64,000 bases of DNA, taken from assembly GCF_000282495.1 (NCBI RefSeq), contig NZ_AKJE01000026.1:1-64000 (forward strand). The letters are read 5' to 3'. The translations under genes and the position numbers were made by a program. The stretch's first letter is position 1; every line of letters starts with the position of its first letter. Shown here one piece after another: positions 38,512 through 47,742 of the stretch. The stretch is from Pseudomonas sp. GM79. GTDB taxonomy: Bacteria; Pseudomonadota; Gammaproteobacteria; Pseudomonadales; Pseudomonadaceae. The notes below the pieces were generated by a model. It was not told the DNA's origin. It saw only the letters and a program-made list of their open reading frames with translations, and made no database searches.

Positions 38512-39429
38512 ATGAGCAACCCCTTACCGGGCATCGGCATGGACTACAGCCCTTCCCGGTTCATGGCCCGCCAACGCATCGAAAGCCAGATCAACCTGCC
38601 ACGCCTGTTTGCTGCCATCGACGCCGACCCCGGAATCGTCGGCGCGGGCGTGGTGTACATCGATGCCGAGTTCAACGTAGTGACCCTGCGCGAGTTCAAG
38701 CCGATTTGCAGTATCAAGCCCAAGCGAATCATTTTGCGCGAGGCGCAGAAGTACATTGCGCCTGCGCAATTCGCTGATCAGGTAAAGAACAACCCGCGTG
38801 AGTCTCGTTTAGTAGGGGAGGCGGTCAATACGACGTTATCCTGTGCCGGTGCCATTCTGGGCTGGATCGTGGTTTTCAGTGGCACGATTGCAGTTCCATT
38901 TACAGCAGGTGCCAGTTTGGTTGTAACAGCAATTGGAGCAACAGCTGCTGCCGCGAGTACTGCGCAGTGTGTGGTGGGAGGCATGAGGGCGTACAACGAA
39001 CTCAACGACCCATCAGCCAATGATGATATGGACAGCGAGGACTGGTATCGCTATGCAATGCCGGTACTGGATGCCGCATCATTGCTGGGAGCCGGTGCGT
39101 CTACTTTAACCACCCTGAGGCTCTTGCAGGCCAGGAAGGTCTCGACCGGCAGGAGTTGGTACGAGCTTTCTAAAGGTCTGACACGCCAGCAAAGAAAGGC
39201 GTTGACCAAAGAATTGTTAACATTAAAAGACCCGAGCCTGACAAATAAATTGTTGAAGCTTCGCCAGCGTTCGGGGACGCTTGCAAAGCGTTATACGGCC
39301 ACTCAAATCAACCACGCGACTGTCACTCAGATTCGCGACTCTCTGGGGGCGGCCATAGGTTTAACAGGAAGTAGCTTAGCCGGGAACCTCCGAACAATTG
39401 CTGTTGGTCTGTATGAGGAGATTGAGTAA
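38512..39429 (+). CDS. Putative membrane-active toxin-like protein, unknown family
   Basis: The 305-residue protein has an N-terminal soluble part (1-105, with VYIDAEFNVVTLREFKPIC). Two adjacent hydrophobic, glycine/alanine-rich helices (about 108-127 and 129-157) are followed by a charged helical C-terminal half. There is no signal peptide, PAAR or VgrG domain. The glycine-rich hydrophobic hairpin resembles pore-forming effectors. The next two genes are paralogous small membrane proteins overlapping or abutting it, the arrangement expected for immunity genes. I infer a toxin, possibly a type VI or contact-delivered effector; alternatively it is a structural membrane protein. The ATG at 38512 follows AAGGACG. 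The second half is visibly AT-richer than its neighbours. Confidence 0.55.
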   Translation: MSNPLPGIGMDYSPSRFMARQRIESQINLPRLFAAIDADPGIVGAGVVYIDAEFNVVTLREFKPICSIKPKRIILREAQKYIAPAQFADQVKNNPRESRLVGEAVNTTLSCAGAILGWIVVFSGTIAVPFTAGASLVVTAIGATAAAASTAQCVVGGMRAYNELNDPSANDDMDSEDWYRYAMPVLDAASLLGAGASTLTTLRLLQARKVSTGRSWYELSKGLTRQQRKALTKELLTLKDPSLTNKLLKLRQRSGTLAKRYTATQINHATVTQIRDSLGAAIGLTGSSLAGNLRTIAVGLYEEIE

Positions 39430-39890
39430 TGGATCGCAAGTATTCACTGAACGCTTTCCTTGCTCACTATTTTCCAATCTTTATCTGCGCCTTTTTTCTA
39501 GCTTGCTTTGCTCTTTCTGCTTCGATTTCATTAGTCTCAAGTACTTACTTTCGAGGAGATCCTGAACGGGGCAAGTATTCTTTTCTTCTGGCGCTGGTGT
39601 TGTCTTTGCTCTTGGCATTGAGCCATTTTGTCATGATCAGGGGACGGTCCTGGGGTGTGCGGGCCATCGTCGTGTTCTATTTGGTGTGTTTCCTCACAGT
39701 CCTTCCCACCTATGGTTATAAGCCGCATCCCGTCGCCTATGTGACTGGGTTGTTATTTCCGATGCTGGGTTTGCTACTGCTTAATAGCAAACGCCATCGA
39801 GAAATGCGCCAGAAGTTGCTTGAGTTACGTCATGAGCGTATCGCAGCAAAATCTGCCGTCGGGCTTCAGAAAAACAAGAAGGGACGCTAG
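39429..39890 (+). CDS. Small four-helix membrane protein, possible immunity protein (copy 1)
   Basis: The 153-residue protein has four likely membrane helices (about 13-35, 50-70, 80-97 and 106-121) and a basic C-terminal tail. It shares the segment LGLLLLNSKRHREMR with the next gene, and the two can be aligned throughout, so they are paralogues. Its ATG overlaps the stop of the preceding gene by one base (TAATG), so expression is coupled. Codon use and composition are AT-richer than the core genome. Function as an immunity protein is inferred from context only. Confidence 0.6.
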   Translation: MDRKYSLNAFLAHYFPIFICAFFLACFALSASISLVSSTYFRGDPERGKYSFLLALVLSLLLALSHFVMIRGRSWGVRAIVVFYLVCFLTVLPTYGYKPHPVAYVTGLLFPMLGLLLLNSKRHREMRQKLLELRHERIAAKSAVGLQKNKKGR

Positions 39891-40349
39891 ATGGAGAACT
39901 ATCCGTTTTTTCTCAATTTTATGAAGCGCTATTTCCCAACCTTTATCGCCGCGATCTTCGTGGCGAAAATATCGTGTTTGCTTGCTCTCTTTGCTCTTGT
40001 TGATAGCTTCTTTGTGAACGCTCCGCTGGCGGACGAAGCGAAATTTTTCGCCTTATGCACTGTGATTTGCACTGCGGTTCTGGTCCATAGCAACTTTATG
40101 GTCGTGCGCGGCAGACCTGGTTGGGTCTGGGTGTTCGCCGGGCTTTTTGTGGTCTGTCTGTTGTCTGTATTACCGACTATTGCCTATCGCCCAAATCGAT
40201 TCGTTTACGCGGTAGGCCTCCTCTTTCCATTGCTAGGCCTGTTGCTACTCAACAGCAAACGCCACCGCGAAATGCGCACCCAACTGGTTGAAATCCGCCG
40301 CCAGCGAGAGTTGATCAGGCAAGCCTTCAAGGCATCGCGCCGCCGTTAA
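39891..40349 (+). CDS. Small four-helix membrane protein, possible immunity protein (copy 2)
   Basis: The 152-residue paralogue of the preceding gene starts with no gap after its stop. It has the same four-helix layout, a matching VxRGRPGW loop (RGRSWG in copy 1) and the conserved GLLFPLLGLLLLNSKRHRE end. Divergence between the copies is considerable, so the duplication is old or the copies face different toxins. No clear terminator follows; 40350-40470 holds no gene. Confidence 0.6.
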   Translation: MENYPFFLNFMKRYFPTFIAAIFVAKISCLLALFALVDSFFVNAPLADEAKFFALCTVICTAVLVHSNFMVVRGRPGWVWVFAGLFVVCLLSVLPTIAYRPNRFVYAVGLLFPLLGLLLLNSKRHREMRTQLVEIRRQRELIRQAFKASRRR

Positions 40350-40470
40350 GTCGACTCGCCCATCGATCCGCCACATTTATGTGCGCCCCTGTGTGCACGA
40401 AAGCGAGCAATGCGCGCTTTTAGTGCTCTACTGCCTTGAGTAACCGAAGAAAGGGGCCGACCTGCCGGTA

Positions 40471-40486
40471 TGGCATAAGTCTTGCG
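40471..40486 (+). promoter_or_regulatory. Sigma-54-like promoter of the transglutaminase operon
   Basis: TGGCATA-AGTC-TTGCG, 39 bases before the GTG start. The invariant GG and GC of the -24/-12 elements have the correct spacing, but two consensus bases differ. Upstream, GTGCGCCCCTGTGTGCAC (40381-40398) is a near-palindrome resembling an NtrC site, though one base off the usual spacing. Confidence 0.55.
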
Positions 40487-40524
40487 CCGCTTTCGATAAC
40501 GTCCAGGCTCGCAGGAGGCACGCC

Positions 40525-43500
40525 GTGTCGATTCATGTCGCATTGCACCACGTCACGCATTACCGCTACGACCGCGCTGTCGAGCTCGGTCCGCAGATCG
40601 TTCGCCTGCGCCCGGCTGCCCATAGCCGCACGCGGATACTGTCCTATGCGCTGAAAGTCTCGCCCGAGCAGCATTTCATCAACTGGCAGCAGGATCCCCA
40701 GGGCAACTACCTGGCGCGGTTGGTGTTCCCGGAGAAAACCGATGAGCTGCGGATCGAGGTCGACTTGCTGGCGGAGATGGCGGTCTTCAATCCGTTCGAC
40801 TTTTTCCTCGAGCCTTACGCCGAAAAGATCCCTTTCGTCTACGCCGCGGATGAGCGCAAAGAGCTGGCGCCATACCTGGAAACATTGCCCCTGACGCCGA
40901 AATTCAAGGCCTATCTGGACGGCATTGATCGCACGCCGCTACCGAGCGTGGATTTCCTGGTTGCGCTCAATCAGCGCCTCAGCGAAGACATCGGCTACCT
41001 GATTCGCATGGAACCGGGTGTACAGACCCCGGAATACACCATCGAACATGCCTCCGGCTCCTGTCGCGACTCCGCGTGGTTGCTGGTGCAATTGCTGCGC
41101 AATCTCGGCCTGGCGGCGCGTTTCGTGTCCGGTTACCTGATTCAGTTGACCGCCGATGTCAAAAGCCTCGACGGCCCCTCGGGCACCGAAGTGGACTTCA
41201 CTGACCTGCACGCCTGGTGCGAGGTCTATTTGCCTGGTGCTGGCTGGATCGGCCTGGACGCAACCTCTGGGCTGTTTGCCGGTGAAGGGCACATTCCGTT
41301 GGCGTGTAGTCCTGATCCGTCCTCTGCGGCACCGATCAGTGGCTTGGTGGAACCGTGCGAGTGCGAATTTACCCACGAGATGTCCGTGGAACGGATTTGG
41401 GAAGCACCGCGGGTAACAAAACCCTACACCGAAGATCAATGGCTGGCGATTCAGGCATTGGGTCGGCAGATCGATGCCGACCTGCTCGAAGGCGATGTGC
41501 GCCTGACCATGGGCGGCGAGCCGACGTTCGTTTCCATCGATGATCCGGACGGCGCCGAATGGAATACCGCCGCGCTCGGCCCGAATAAACGTCGCCTGTC
41601 CGCCGAACTGTTCCAGCGCATGCGCAAGCATTACGCGCCCAAAGGCCTGGTGCATTTCGGTCAGGGCAAGTGGTACCCGGGCGAGCAACTGCCACGCTGG
41701 TCGCTGAACTGCTACTGGCGCCGCGATGGCGTACCGATCTGGCACAACAGCGCGCTGATCGCCGATGAGCAGGAAGACTACGGCGCCGATGGCGAGTTGG
41801 CCGGGCGTTTTCTGGCGAGTGTCGCCGAACGCTTGAAAATTCCGACACGCTTTGTGTTCCCAGCCTACGAAGACAATTTCTATTACCTCTGGCGCGAAGG
41901 CGCTTTGCCGCAGAACGTCAGCGCCGAAGACTCACGGCTGGAAGAACCTTTGGAGCGGGCGCGCCTGCGCAAAGTCTTCAGTCAGGGCCTGGACAAGGTG
42001 ATCGGCCAGGTCCTGCCGCTGGCGCGCACAGCCAAGGGCGATCAGTGGCAGAGCGGTCGCTGGTATCTGCGGGAAGAGCATTGCCGATTGGTGCCGGGGG
42101 ATTCGCCGCTGGGGTATCGCTTGCCACTCGGTTCGCAGCCCTGGGTGAAGGCAGCGGAGTATCCGTTCATTCATCCAGTCGACCCGAATCAGGATTTCCC
42201 TGAGCTGCCGGGCACCGACCAGCTACAGAATCACGCTCAACCGCAAACCGCCGACGAGCGTGCGCCAAAGATCGACGAGTCCGCCGACTGGCTGACCCGC
42301 ACCGCCTTCTGCGCCGAAGCGCGAGAAGGCCGGTTGTACCTGTTCATGCCGCCATTGGAGCGGGTCGAGGACTATCTGGAACTGGTCGCGGCCATCGAAG
42401 CCACCGCCGAGGAGCTGCATTGCCCGGTGTTGCTGGAAGGCTATGAACCGCCGAGTGACCCGCGTCTGAGCAACTTTCGCATTACTCCAGACCCCGGCGT
42501 GATCGAGGTCAACGTCCAGCCGTCCGCCACCTGGGATGAATTGGTGGAGCGCACCGAGTTTCTTTACGAAGAGGCGCGCCAGACGCGACTGACCACCGAG
42601 AAGTTCATGATCGACGGCCGGCACACCGGGACCGGCGGCGGCAACCATTTCGTCTTGGGTGGTGCGACTCCGGCTGACTCACCATTTCTGCGCCGTCCCG
42701 ATCTGCTGCGCAGCCTGATCAGTTACTGGCACAACCATCCGTCCTTGTCCTACCTGTTTTCCGGATTGTTCATCGGCCCGACGTCCCAGGCGCCGCGCGT
42801 CGATGAAGCGCGCAACGATTCGTTGTATGAGCTGGAAATCGCCTTCGCACAGATGCCGAAGCCGGGCGAGGAGTGTCCACCCTGGTTGGTGGATCGCTTG
42901 CTGCGCAATTTGCTGATCGACGTGACCGGCAACACCCACCGCGCCGAGTTTTGCATCGACAAACTCTATTCGCCGGACGGCGCCACCGGGCGCCTCGGAT
43001 TACTGGAACTGCGAGCCTTTGAAATGCCGCCCCATGCGCGTATGAGCCTGGCTCAGCAATTGTTGCTGCGGGCGCTGGTGGCTCGGTTCTGGCGCGAGCC
43101 TTATGCGCCGCCGAAACTGGCGCGCTGGGGTACAGAGTTGCACGACCGGTTCCTGTTGCCGCACTTTATCGAGCAGGATTTTGCTGACGTCATCGTCGAC
43201 CTCAATGCCGCCGGTTACCCCGTGCGGGCCGAGTGGTTCGCGGCGCATCTGGAATTCCGTTTCCCCAAGGTCGGCGACTACGCCGTCAGCGGCATCCAGC
43301 TGGAATTGCGTCAGGCGCTGGAGCCTTGGCATGTACTGGGCGAGGAAGGCGCTGCAGGTGGCACGGTGCGTTACGTGGATTCGTCGCTGGAGCGTTTGCA
43401 GGTCAAGCTCAGCGGTCTGCCGCCCCAGCGTTATCTACTGACCTGCAACGGCATCCCGGTGCCATTGCAACCCACGGGTCGGGTCGGTGAGTTCGTCGCC

Positions 43501-43800
43501 GGCGTACGCTTTCGGGCCTGGCAACCGGCCAATTGCCTGCAACCGACCATCCCGGTCCACGCGCCGCTGGTGTTCGACCTGCTCGACACCTGGATGGGGC
43601 GTTCGCTGGGCGGTTGTCAGTACCACGTCGCCCACCCGGGCGGGCGCAACTACGACAGCCTGCCGGTGAACGCCAATGAGGCCGAGAGCCGGCGGATGGC
43701 GCGTTTCTTCCGTCTCGGACACACGCCGGGGAAACTTCCTACACCGAATCTGGAAATTAACGACGAGCTGCCGATGACTCTCGATTTGCGACGTTTCTAA
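40525..43800 (+). CDS. Transglutaminase-like / DUF2126 fusion protein
   Basis: The 1091-residue cytoplasmic-looking protein has two parts. An N-terminal transglutaminase-like module (about 1-300) has the expected Cys180 (GSCRDSAW), His229 (DLHAWCEVY) and Asp (GLDATSG) triad. The long DUF2126 part has TMGGEPTFVS, GLVHFGQGKWYPGEQLPRW and a conserved MIDGRHTGTGGGNH segment. DUF2126 has been proposed to be a glutamine-synthetase-like COOH-NH2 ligase. The start is a GTG at 40525 with GCAGGAGG upstream. It is the first gene of a three-gene operon with an ATP-grasp/alpha-E protein and a second transglutaminase. The substrate is unknown. Confidence 0.88.
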   Translation: MSIHVALHHVTHYRYDRAVELGPQIVRLRPAAHSRTRILSYALKVSPEQHFINWQQDPQGNYLARLVFPEKTDELRIEVDLLAEMAVFNPFDFFLEPYAEKIPFVYAADERKELAPYLETLPLTPKFKAYLDGIDRTPLPSVDFLVALNQRLSEDIGYLIRMEPGVQTPEYTIEHASGSCRDSAWLLVQLLRNLGLAARFVSGYLIQLTADVKSLDGPSGTEVDFTDLHAWCEVYLPGAGWIGLDATSGLFAGEGHIPLACSPDPSSAAPISGLVEPCECEFTHEMSVERIWEAPRVTKPYTEDQWLAIQALGRQIDADLLEGDVRLTMGGEPTFVSIDDPDGAEWNTAALGPNKRRLSAELFQRMRKHYAPKGLVHFGQGKWYPGEQLPRWSLNCYWRRDGVPIWHNSALIADEQEDYGADGELAGRFLASVAERLKIPTRFVFPAYEDNFYYLWREGALPQNVSAEDSRLEEPLERARLRKVFSQGLDKVIGQVLPLARTAKGDQWQSGRWYLREEHCRLVPGDSPLGYRLPLGSQPWVKAAEYPFIHPVDPNQDFPELPGTDQLQNHAQPQTADERAPKIDESADWLTRTAFCAEAREGRLYLFMPPLERVEDYLELVAAIEATAEELHCPVLLEGYEPPSDPRLSNFRITPDPGVIEVNVQPSATWDELVERTEFLYEEARQTRLTTEKFMIDGRHTGTGGGNHFVLGGATPADSPFLRRPDLLRSLISYWHNHPSLSYLFSGLFIGPTSQAPRVDEARNDSLYELEIAFAQMPKPGEECPPWLVDRLLRNLLIDVTGNTHRAEFCIDKLYSPDGATGRLGLLELRAFEMPPHARMSLAQQLLLRALVARFWREPYAPPKLARWGTELHDRFLLPHFIEQDFADVIVDLNAAGYPVRAEWFAAHLEFRFPKVGDYAVSGIQLELRQALEPWHVLGEEGAAGGTVRYVDSSLERLQVKLSGLPPQRYLLTCNGIPVPLQPTGRVGEFVAGVRFRAWQPANCLQPTIPVHAPLVFDLLDTWMGRSLGGCQYHVAHPGGRNYDSLPVNANEAESRRMARFFRLGHTPGKLPTPNLEINDELPMTLDLRRF

Positions 43801-43888
43801 ACCGTACGCGACGCTCGGATTTTTCGTATATCCGGGCGTCATGAGCCTGCGTTAGTCTGACCGTTCTTTGCTGTCTGCCGAGCTTTCC

Positions 43889-46375
43889 ATGCCTGACCTG
43901 CTTGACCGCTACCCGCTGACCGCGGGCACTTACCACGAACTGCTCGACGACAGCGGCGCCGTGCGCCCGCACTGGCGGCGGCTGTTCGATCAATTGCAAC
44001 GCAGCACGCCAGCGCAACTGGTGCAGCGTCAGGCGCTGCTGACCCGACAGATCCAGGAAAACGGCGTGACCTATAACGTCTACGCCGACCCCAAGGGCGC
44101 TGACCGACCATGGGAGCTGGACCTGCTGCCTCATGTGATTGACGCCGATGAGTGGGAACAGTTATCGGCCGGGATCGCCCAGCGGGCGCGCTTGCTCAAT
44201 GCTGTGCTGGCGGATTTGTACGGCCCTCAGCGCTTGATCGCCGAAGGCCTGCTGCCGGCTGAGCTGGTGTTCGGTCACAACAACTTTCTCTGGCCCTGTC
44301 AGGGCATTTCGCCGCCCGACGGGGCCTTCCTGCATCTGTACGCCGTGGATCTGGCGCGCACGCCCGACGGTCGCTGGTGGGTGACGGCGGACCGGACTCA
44401 GGCGCCATCCGGTGCCGGTTACGCGCTGGAAAACCGCACCATCGTGTCCCGAGCCTTTCCCGAGTTGTACCGCGATTTGAAGGTGCAGCACCTGGCCGGA
44501 TTCTTCCGCACACTTCAGGAAACTCTGGCCCGTCAGGCGCCGAGCGATGACGAAGCGCCACTGGTGGTGGTGCTGACGCCGGGGCGTTTCAACGAAAGCT
44601 ATTTCGAACATCTGTACCTGGCTCGCCAGCTCGGTTATCCGTTGGTGGAGGGCGGCGACCTGACCGTGCGGGATGCCACGGTCTACCTGAAAACCTTGAG
44701 CGGCCTGCGTCGGGTTCACGCGATCATGCGCCGGCTCGATGATGATTTCTGCGACCCGCTGGAGCTGCGCACCGACTCGGCCCTCGGCGTGCCGGGGCTA
44801 CTCGAAGCCGTTCGCCAGGGCCGGGTGCTGGTGGCCAACGCACTCGGCAGCGGCGTGCTGGAGTCGCCGGGTTTACTGGGCTTCCTGCCGAAGATTAATC
44901 AGTATCTGTTCGGTGAAGAGCTGATCCTGCCGTCCATCGCGACCTGGTGGTGCGGTGAAGCGCCGGTGTTGGCCCAGGCCTTGGAGAAGCTGCCGGAGCT
45001 GCTGATCAAACCGGCGTTCCCGTCGCAAAGCTTCGCCCCGGTGTTTGGTCGTGACTTGAGTGAAAAACAGCGCCAGGCACTGGCCGAGCGCATGCAGGCA
45101 CGGCCTTACGCCTATGTTGCGCAAGAATTGGCGCAACTGTCTCAGGCGCCGATCTGGCAGGCCGAAGACGGCCAGTTGCAACCACGGGCCATTGGCATGC
45201 GCGTGTATGCGGTGGCCAGTCGGGATGGCTATCGGGTACTGCCCGGCGGGCTGACCCGGGTTGCCGCCGAAGCCGACGCCGAAGTGGTGTCGATGCAGCG
45301 CGGCGGTGCAAGCAAGGACACTTGGGTGTTGGGCGATCGCCCGCCCAGCGGCGAACAATGGAAAGCCCAGCGCAATATTGGCGTTCACGATCTGGTGCGA
45401 CGCGATCCGTATCTGCCGTCGCGGGTGGTCGAGAACCTGTTCTGGTTCGGCCGTTACTGCGAGCGCTGCGATGACAGCGCGCGACTGCTGCGCATCATGC
45501 TCGCGCGCTATGTCGATGGCGATGATCCGCAAGCCCTGGAGGCGGCGGTCGATCTCGGTGAACGCTTGAATCTGTTGCCGGAGGAGGGCGAGTTACCGGA
45601 GCGGTTGCTGGCGGCGCTGCTCGGCGATGATTGGCCGTTCAGCCTGCGCTCCAACCTGCAACGCTTGCAGTGGGCGGCGTCGCAAGTACGCGGCAAGCTC
45701 TCGCGAGAGAACTGGCAAGCGCTGGTGGAATTGCAGCGCGAGGCCATGGAACTGGAAACCGAAGAGCCGGATTTCGGCGAGCTGCTGGATTTCCTCAACC
45801 GACTGGTGATGTCGCTGGCGGCGCTGTCCGGTTTTGCCCTCGACGACATGACCCGGGACGAAGGTTGGCGTTTCCTGATGATCGGTCGGCGGATCGAGCG
45901 GCTGCAATTTCTCAGCGGCAGTCTGGCGGCGTTTCTGCGTGGCGCCGGGACTTTCGATCAGGCCGGGCTGGAATGGCTGCTGGAGCTGGGCAACAGCAGC
46001 ATCACTTACCGCTCGCGGTATCTGGCGGTGGCGCAATTGATCCCGGTGCTGGACCTGTTGTTGCTCGACGAGCAGAACCCTCACGCGGTGCTGTTCCAGT
46101 TGAAACTGGTGACCCGCACGTTGAAGCGCTTGAACGACGAGTTTGGCGCGCCGCGCGAAACAGGTCTGCCGCAGTTGGTGGAGCGGTTGGCGCGCTTCGA
46201 TCTGGGTTGCCTGGAAAACTCACTGTTTGGCGAGGCCAGTGTTCGCGCCGCCATAGAGGGGTTAGCCGATCTGTTGCAGGAGATCGCCGATGCCAGCGGA
46301 CAAGTATCGGATCGCCTGGCCTTGCGCCATTTCGCCCATGTCGATGATGTCAGCCAACGCACGGTGTCCGTCTGA
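43889..46375 (+). CDS. Circularly permuted ATP-grasp / alpha-E fusion protein
   Basis: The 828-residue protein joins a circularly permuted ATP-grasp type 2 domain (about 1-480, with NGVTYNVYADP, VLTPGRFNESYFEHLYLAR and the IKPAFPSQSFAPVFG region) to an alpha-E helical domain (about 500-828, starting LPSRVVENLFWFGRYCERC). In many bacteria these are two adjacent genes; here they are fused. ATP-grasp enzymes make peptide-like amide bonds with ATP, so a peptide synthesis or tagging step is inferred. The ATG at 43889 is chosen over the TTG at 43868. The stop overlaps the next start by one base. Confidence 0.88.
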   Translation: MPDLLDRYPLTAGTYHELLDDSGAVRPHWRRLFDQLQRSTPAQLVQRQALLTRQIQENGVTYNVYADPKGADRPWELDLLPHVIDADEWEQLSAGIAQRARLLNAVLADLYGPQRLIAEGLLPAELVFGHNNFLWPCQGISPPDGAFLHLYAVDLARTPDGRWWVTADRTQAPSGAGYALENRTIVSRAFPELYRDLKVQHLAGFFRTLQETLARQAPSDDEAPLVVVLTPGRFNESYFEHLYLARQLGYPLVEGGDLTVRDATVYLKTLSGLRRVHAIMRRLDDDFCDPLELRTDSALGVPGLLEAVRQGRVLVANALGSGVLESPGLLGFLPKINQYLFGEELILPSIATWWCGEAPVLAQALEKLPELLIKPAFPSQSFAPVFGRDLSEKQRQALAERMQARPYAYVAQELAQLSQAPIWQAEDGQLQPRAIGMRVYAVASRDGYRVLPGGLTRVAAEADAEVVSMQRGGASKDTWVLGDRPPSGEQWKAQRNIGVHDLVRRDPYLPSRVVENLFWFGRYCERCDDSARLLRIMLARYVDGDDPQALEAAVDLGERLNLLPEEGELPERLLAALLGDDWPFSLRSNLQRLQWAASQVRGKLSRENWQALVELQREAMELETEEPDFGELLDFLNRLVMSLAALSGFALDDMTRDEGWRFLMIGRRIERLQFLSGSLAAFLRGAGTFDQAGLEWLLELGNSSITYRSRYLAVAQLIPVLDLLLLDEQNPHAVLFQLKLVTRTLKRLNDEFGAPRETGLPQLVERLARFDLGCLENSLFGEASVRAAIEGLADLLQEIADASGQVSDRLALRHFAHVDDVSQRTVSV

Positions 46376-47265
46376 TGAATGCCCGTTACCAGATTTTCCA
46401 CGACACCCATTATCACTATGACAGCCCGGTGTCCCTGGCCCAGCAACTGGCGCACCTGTGGCCGCGGGCTTGTGTTTGGCAGCGCTGCACCGATCAGCAA
46501 TTGCAGATCAGTCCCGATCCGACCTCGCGCCGGGATGAGCTGGACGTGTTTGGTAATCCGCTGACCCGGTTGGCATTCGAGCGGCCGCACGATGAGTTGC
46601 TGGTCAATGCCAGCCTGACGGTCGAAGTGCTGGCCCGACCATCGCTGGACTTCAATCAATCGCCAGCCTGGGAAGCGACCTGCAACGCACTGACCTACAG
46701 CAGTCAGCCGCTCTCTCCTGAACTGCTGGAAGCCTGTCGTTACCGGTTCGAATCACCTTACGTGCACTTGAAGCGCAACTTCGTCGAGTTCTCCGAAAGT
46801 TGTTTTCCTCCTGGCCGGCCATTGCTGCTGGGGGTTCAGGCGTTGATGGAGAAGATTTTCAGCGAATTCACCTTCGACGCCGAAGCGACCCAAGTGGCAA
46901 CGCCGCTGGTGGAAGTGCTGGAGAGGCGGCGCGGCGTTTGCCAGGACTTTGCGCATTTGATGCTCGCTTGTGTGCGCTCCCGGGGATTGGCGGCGCGGTA
47001 CATCAGCGGTTACCTGCTGACCCAGCCACCACCGGGCCAGCCACGGCTGATCGGCGCCGATGCGTCTCATGCCTGGGTGTCGGTATTTTGCCCAGTGCTG
47101 GGTTGGGTGGATTTTGACCCGACCAATAATGTGCAGCCGGCGCTGGAGCACATCACCCTGGCCTGGGGCCGGGATTTTTCCGATGTGTCGCCGTTGCGTG
47201 GGGTGATTTTGGGCGGTGGCAGCCACGATCCGGAGGTTCGGGTCACAGTAATGCCATTGGAGTAA
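46375..47265 (+). CDS. Transglutaminase-like cysteine protease/ligase
   Basis: The 296-residue protein has an N-terminal beta-domain (YQIFHDTHYHYDSPVSLAQQ) and a transglutaminase core with Cys189 (RRGVCQDFAHL), His (DASHAWVSVFCP) and Asp (WVDFDPTNN). There is no signal peptide. Bacterial relatives act as peptidases or amidases more often than as cross-linkers. It closes the operon with the DUF2126 and ATP-grasp/alpha-E proteins and overlaps the latter by one base, so the three probably act on the same peptide substrate. Confidence 0.9.
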   Translation: MNARYQIFHDTHYHYDSPVSLAQQLAHLWPRACVWQRCTDQQLQISPDPTSRRDELDVFGNPLTRLAFERPHDELLVNASLTVEVLARPSLDFNQSPAWEATCNALTYSSQPLSPELLEACRYRFESPYVHLKRNFVEFSESCFPPGRPLLLGVQALMEKIFSEFTFDAEATQVATPLVEVLERRRGVCQDFAHLMLACVRSRGLAARYISGYLLTQPPPGQPRLIGADASHAWVSVFCPVLGWVDFDPTNNVQPALEHITLAWGRDFSDVSPLRGVILGGGSHDPEVRVTVMPLE

Positions 47266-47275
47266 CCGACATCCA

Positions 47276-47367
47276 GTGTGGGAGCGGGCTTGCTCGCGTA
47301 AACGGTTGAACATTCAATATTGACGTCGACTGACCCGCCGCTTTCGCGAGCAAGCCCGCTCCCACAG
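47276..47367. repeat. REPIN
   Basis: GTGTGGGAGCGGGCTTGCTC and GAGCAAGCCCGCTCCCACAG flank a centre with ACATTCAATATTGA, right after the transglutaminase gene. Confidence 0.92.
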
Positions 47368-47412
47368 GGAATGTGCAATTTTTTTGGAGAGGGATTTCAG
47401 ATGGGACTGTGA

Positions 47413-47437
47413 GGGTCAGCAACATCGTTGCTGACCC
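47413..47437. terminator. Perfect hairpin between convergent genes
   Basis: GGGTCAGCAAC-ATC-GTTGCTGACCC has 11-bp perfect arms. No T-run follows on either strand, so it is a possible but atypical terminator for the convergent genes at 47265 and 47486. Confidence 0.55.
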
Positions 47438-47485
47438 TGGACACAGATCCGGTGGGCCTGATCAGATCATCGGGCCCTGAGGGTC

Positions 47486-47674
47486 TCAGGCGTCGGGCGC
47501 CTGATCTTTCGGTGCTTCAGTTTCGTCTGTAGCCACTTCGCCTTCGGTATCCGGGTTCAGTGCTGCTGCTTCTTCTTCAGCTGTAGCTTTCTTGCGCTGA
47601 AGCTTTTCCTCTTTCTTCTGCTCCTTGGCCAAGTCTCTCTGACGTTTGGCGAAGGAATAATTAGGTTTAGCCAT
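47486..47674 (-). CDS. Small charged protein of unknown function
   Basis: The 62-residue protein has a basic, lysine-rich N-terminal half (MAKPNYSFAKRQRDLAKEQK) and an acidic C-terminal half ending DQAPDA. It looks like a small conserved Pseudomonas protein that I have seen only as hypothetical. It is entirely soluble and probably helical in the first half. The ATG at 47674 is preceded on its strand by AGAGGATCGCCC. No function can be assigned. Confidence 0.7.
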   Translation of the reverse strand: MAKPNYSFAKRQRDLAKEQKKEEKLQRKKATAEEEAAALNPDTEGEVATDETEAPKDQAPDA

Positions 47675-47742
47675 GGGCGATCCTCTGGGGTCGAAGGTGA
47701 GGTTGAGCGGCGCATATTCTGCCCTGTATCGGCACCGAGCCG

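Noticed and set aside
38512..40349. Prophage or insertion sequence as the source of the accessory cassette
   Set aside because: No integrase, transposase, terminal inverted repeat or target duplication was seen around it.
47413..47437. Transcription factor operator reading of the perfect hairpin
   Set aside because: It lies between convergent gene ends, where no promoter is expected; a terminator or mRNA-stabilising role is simpler.
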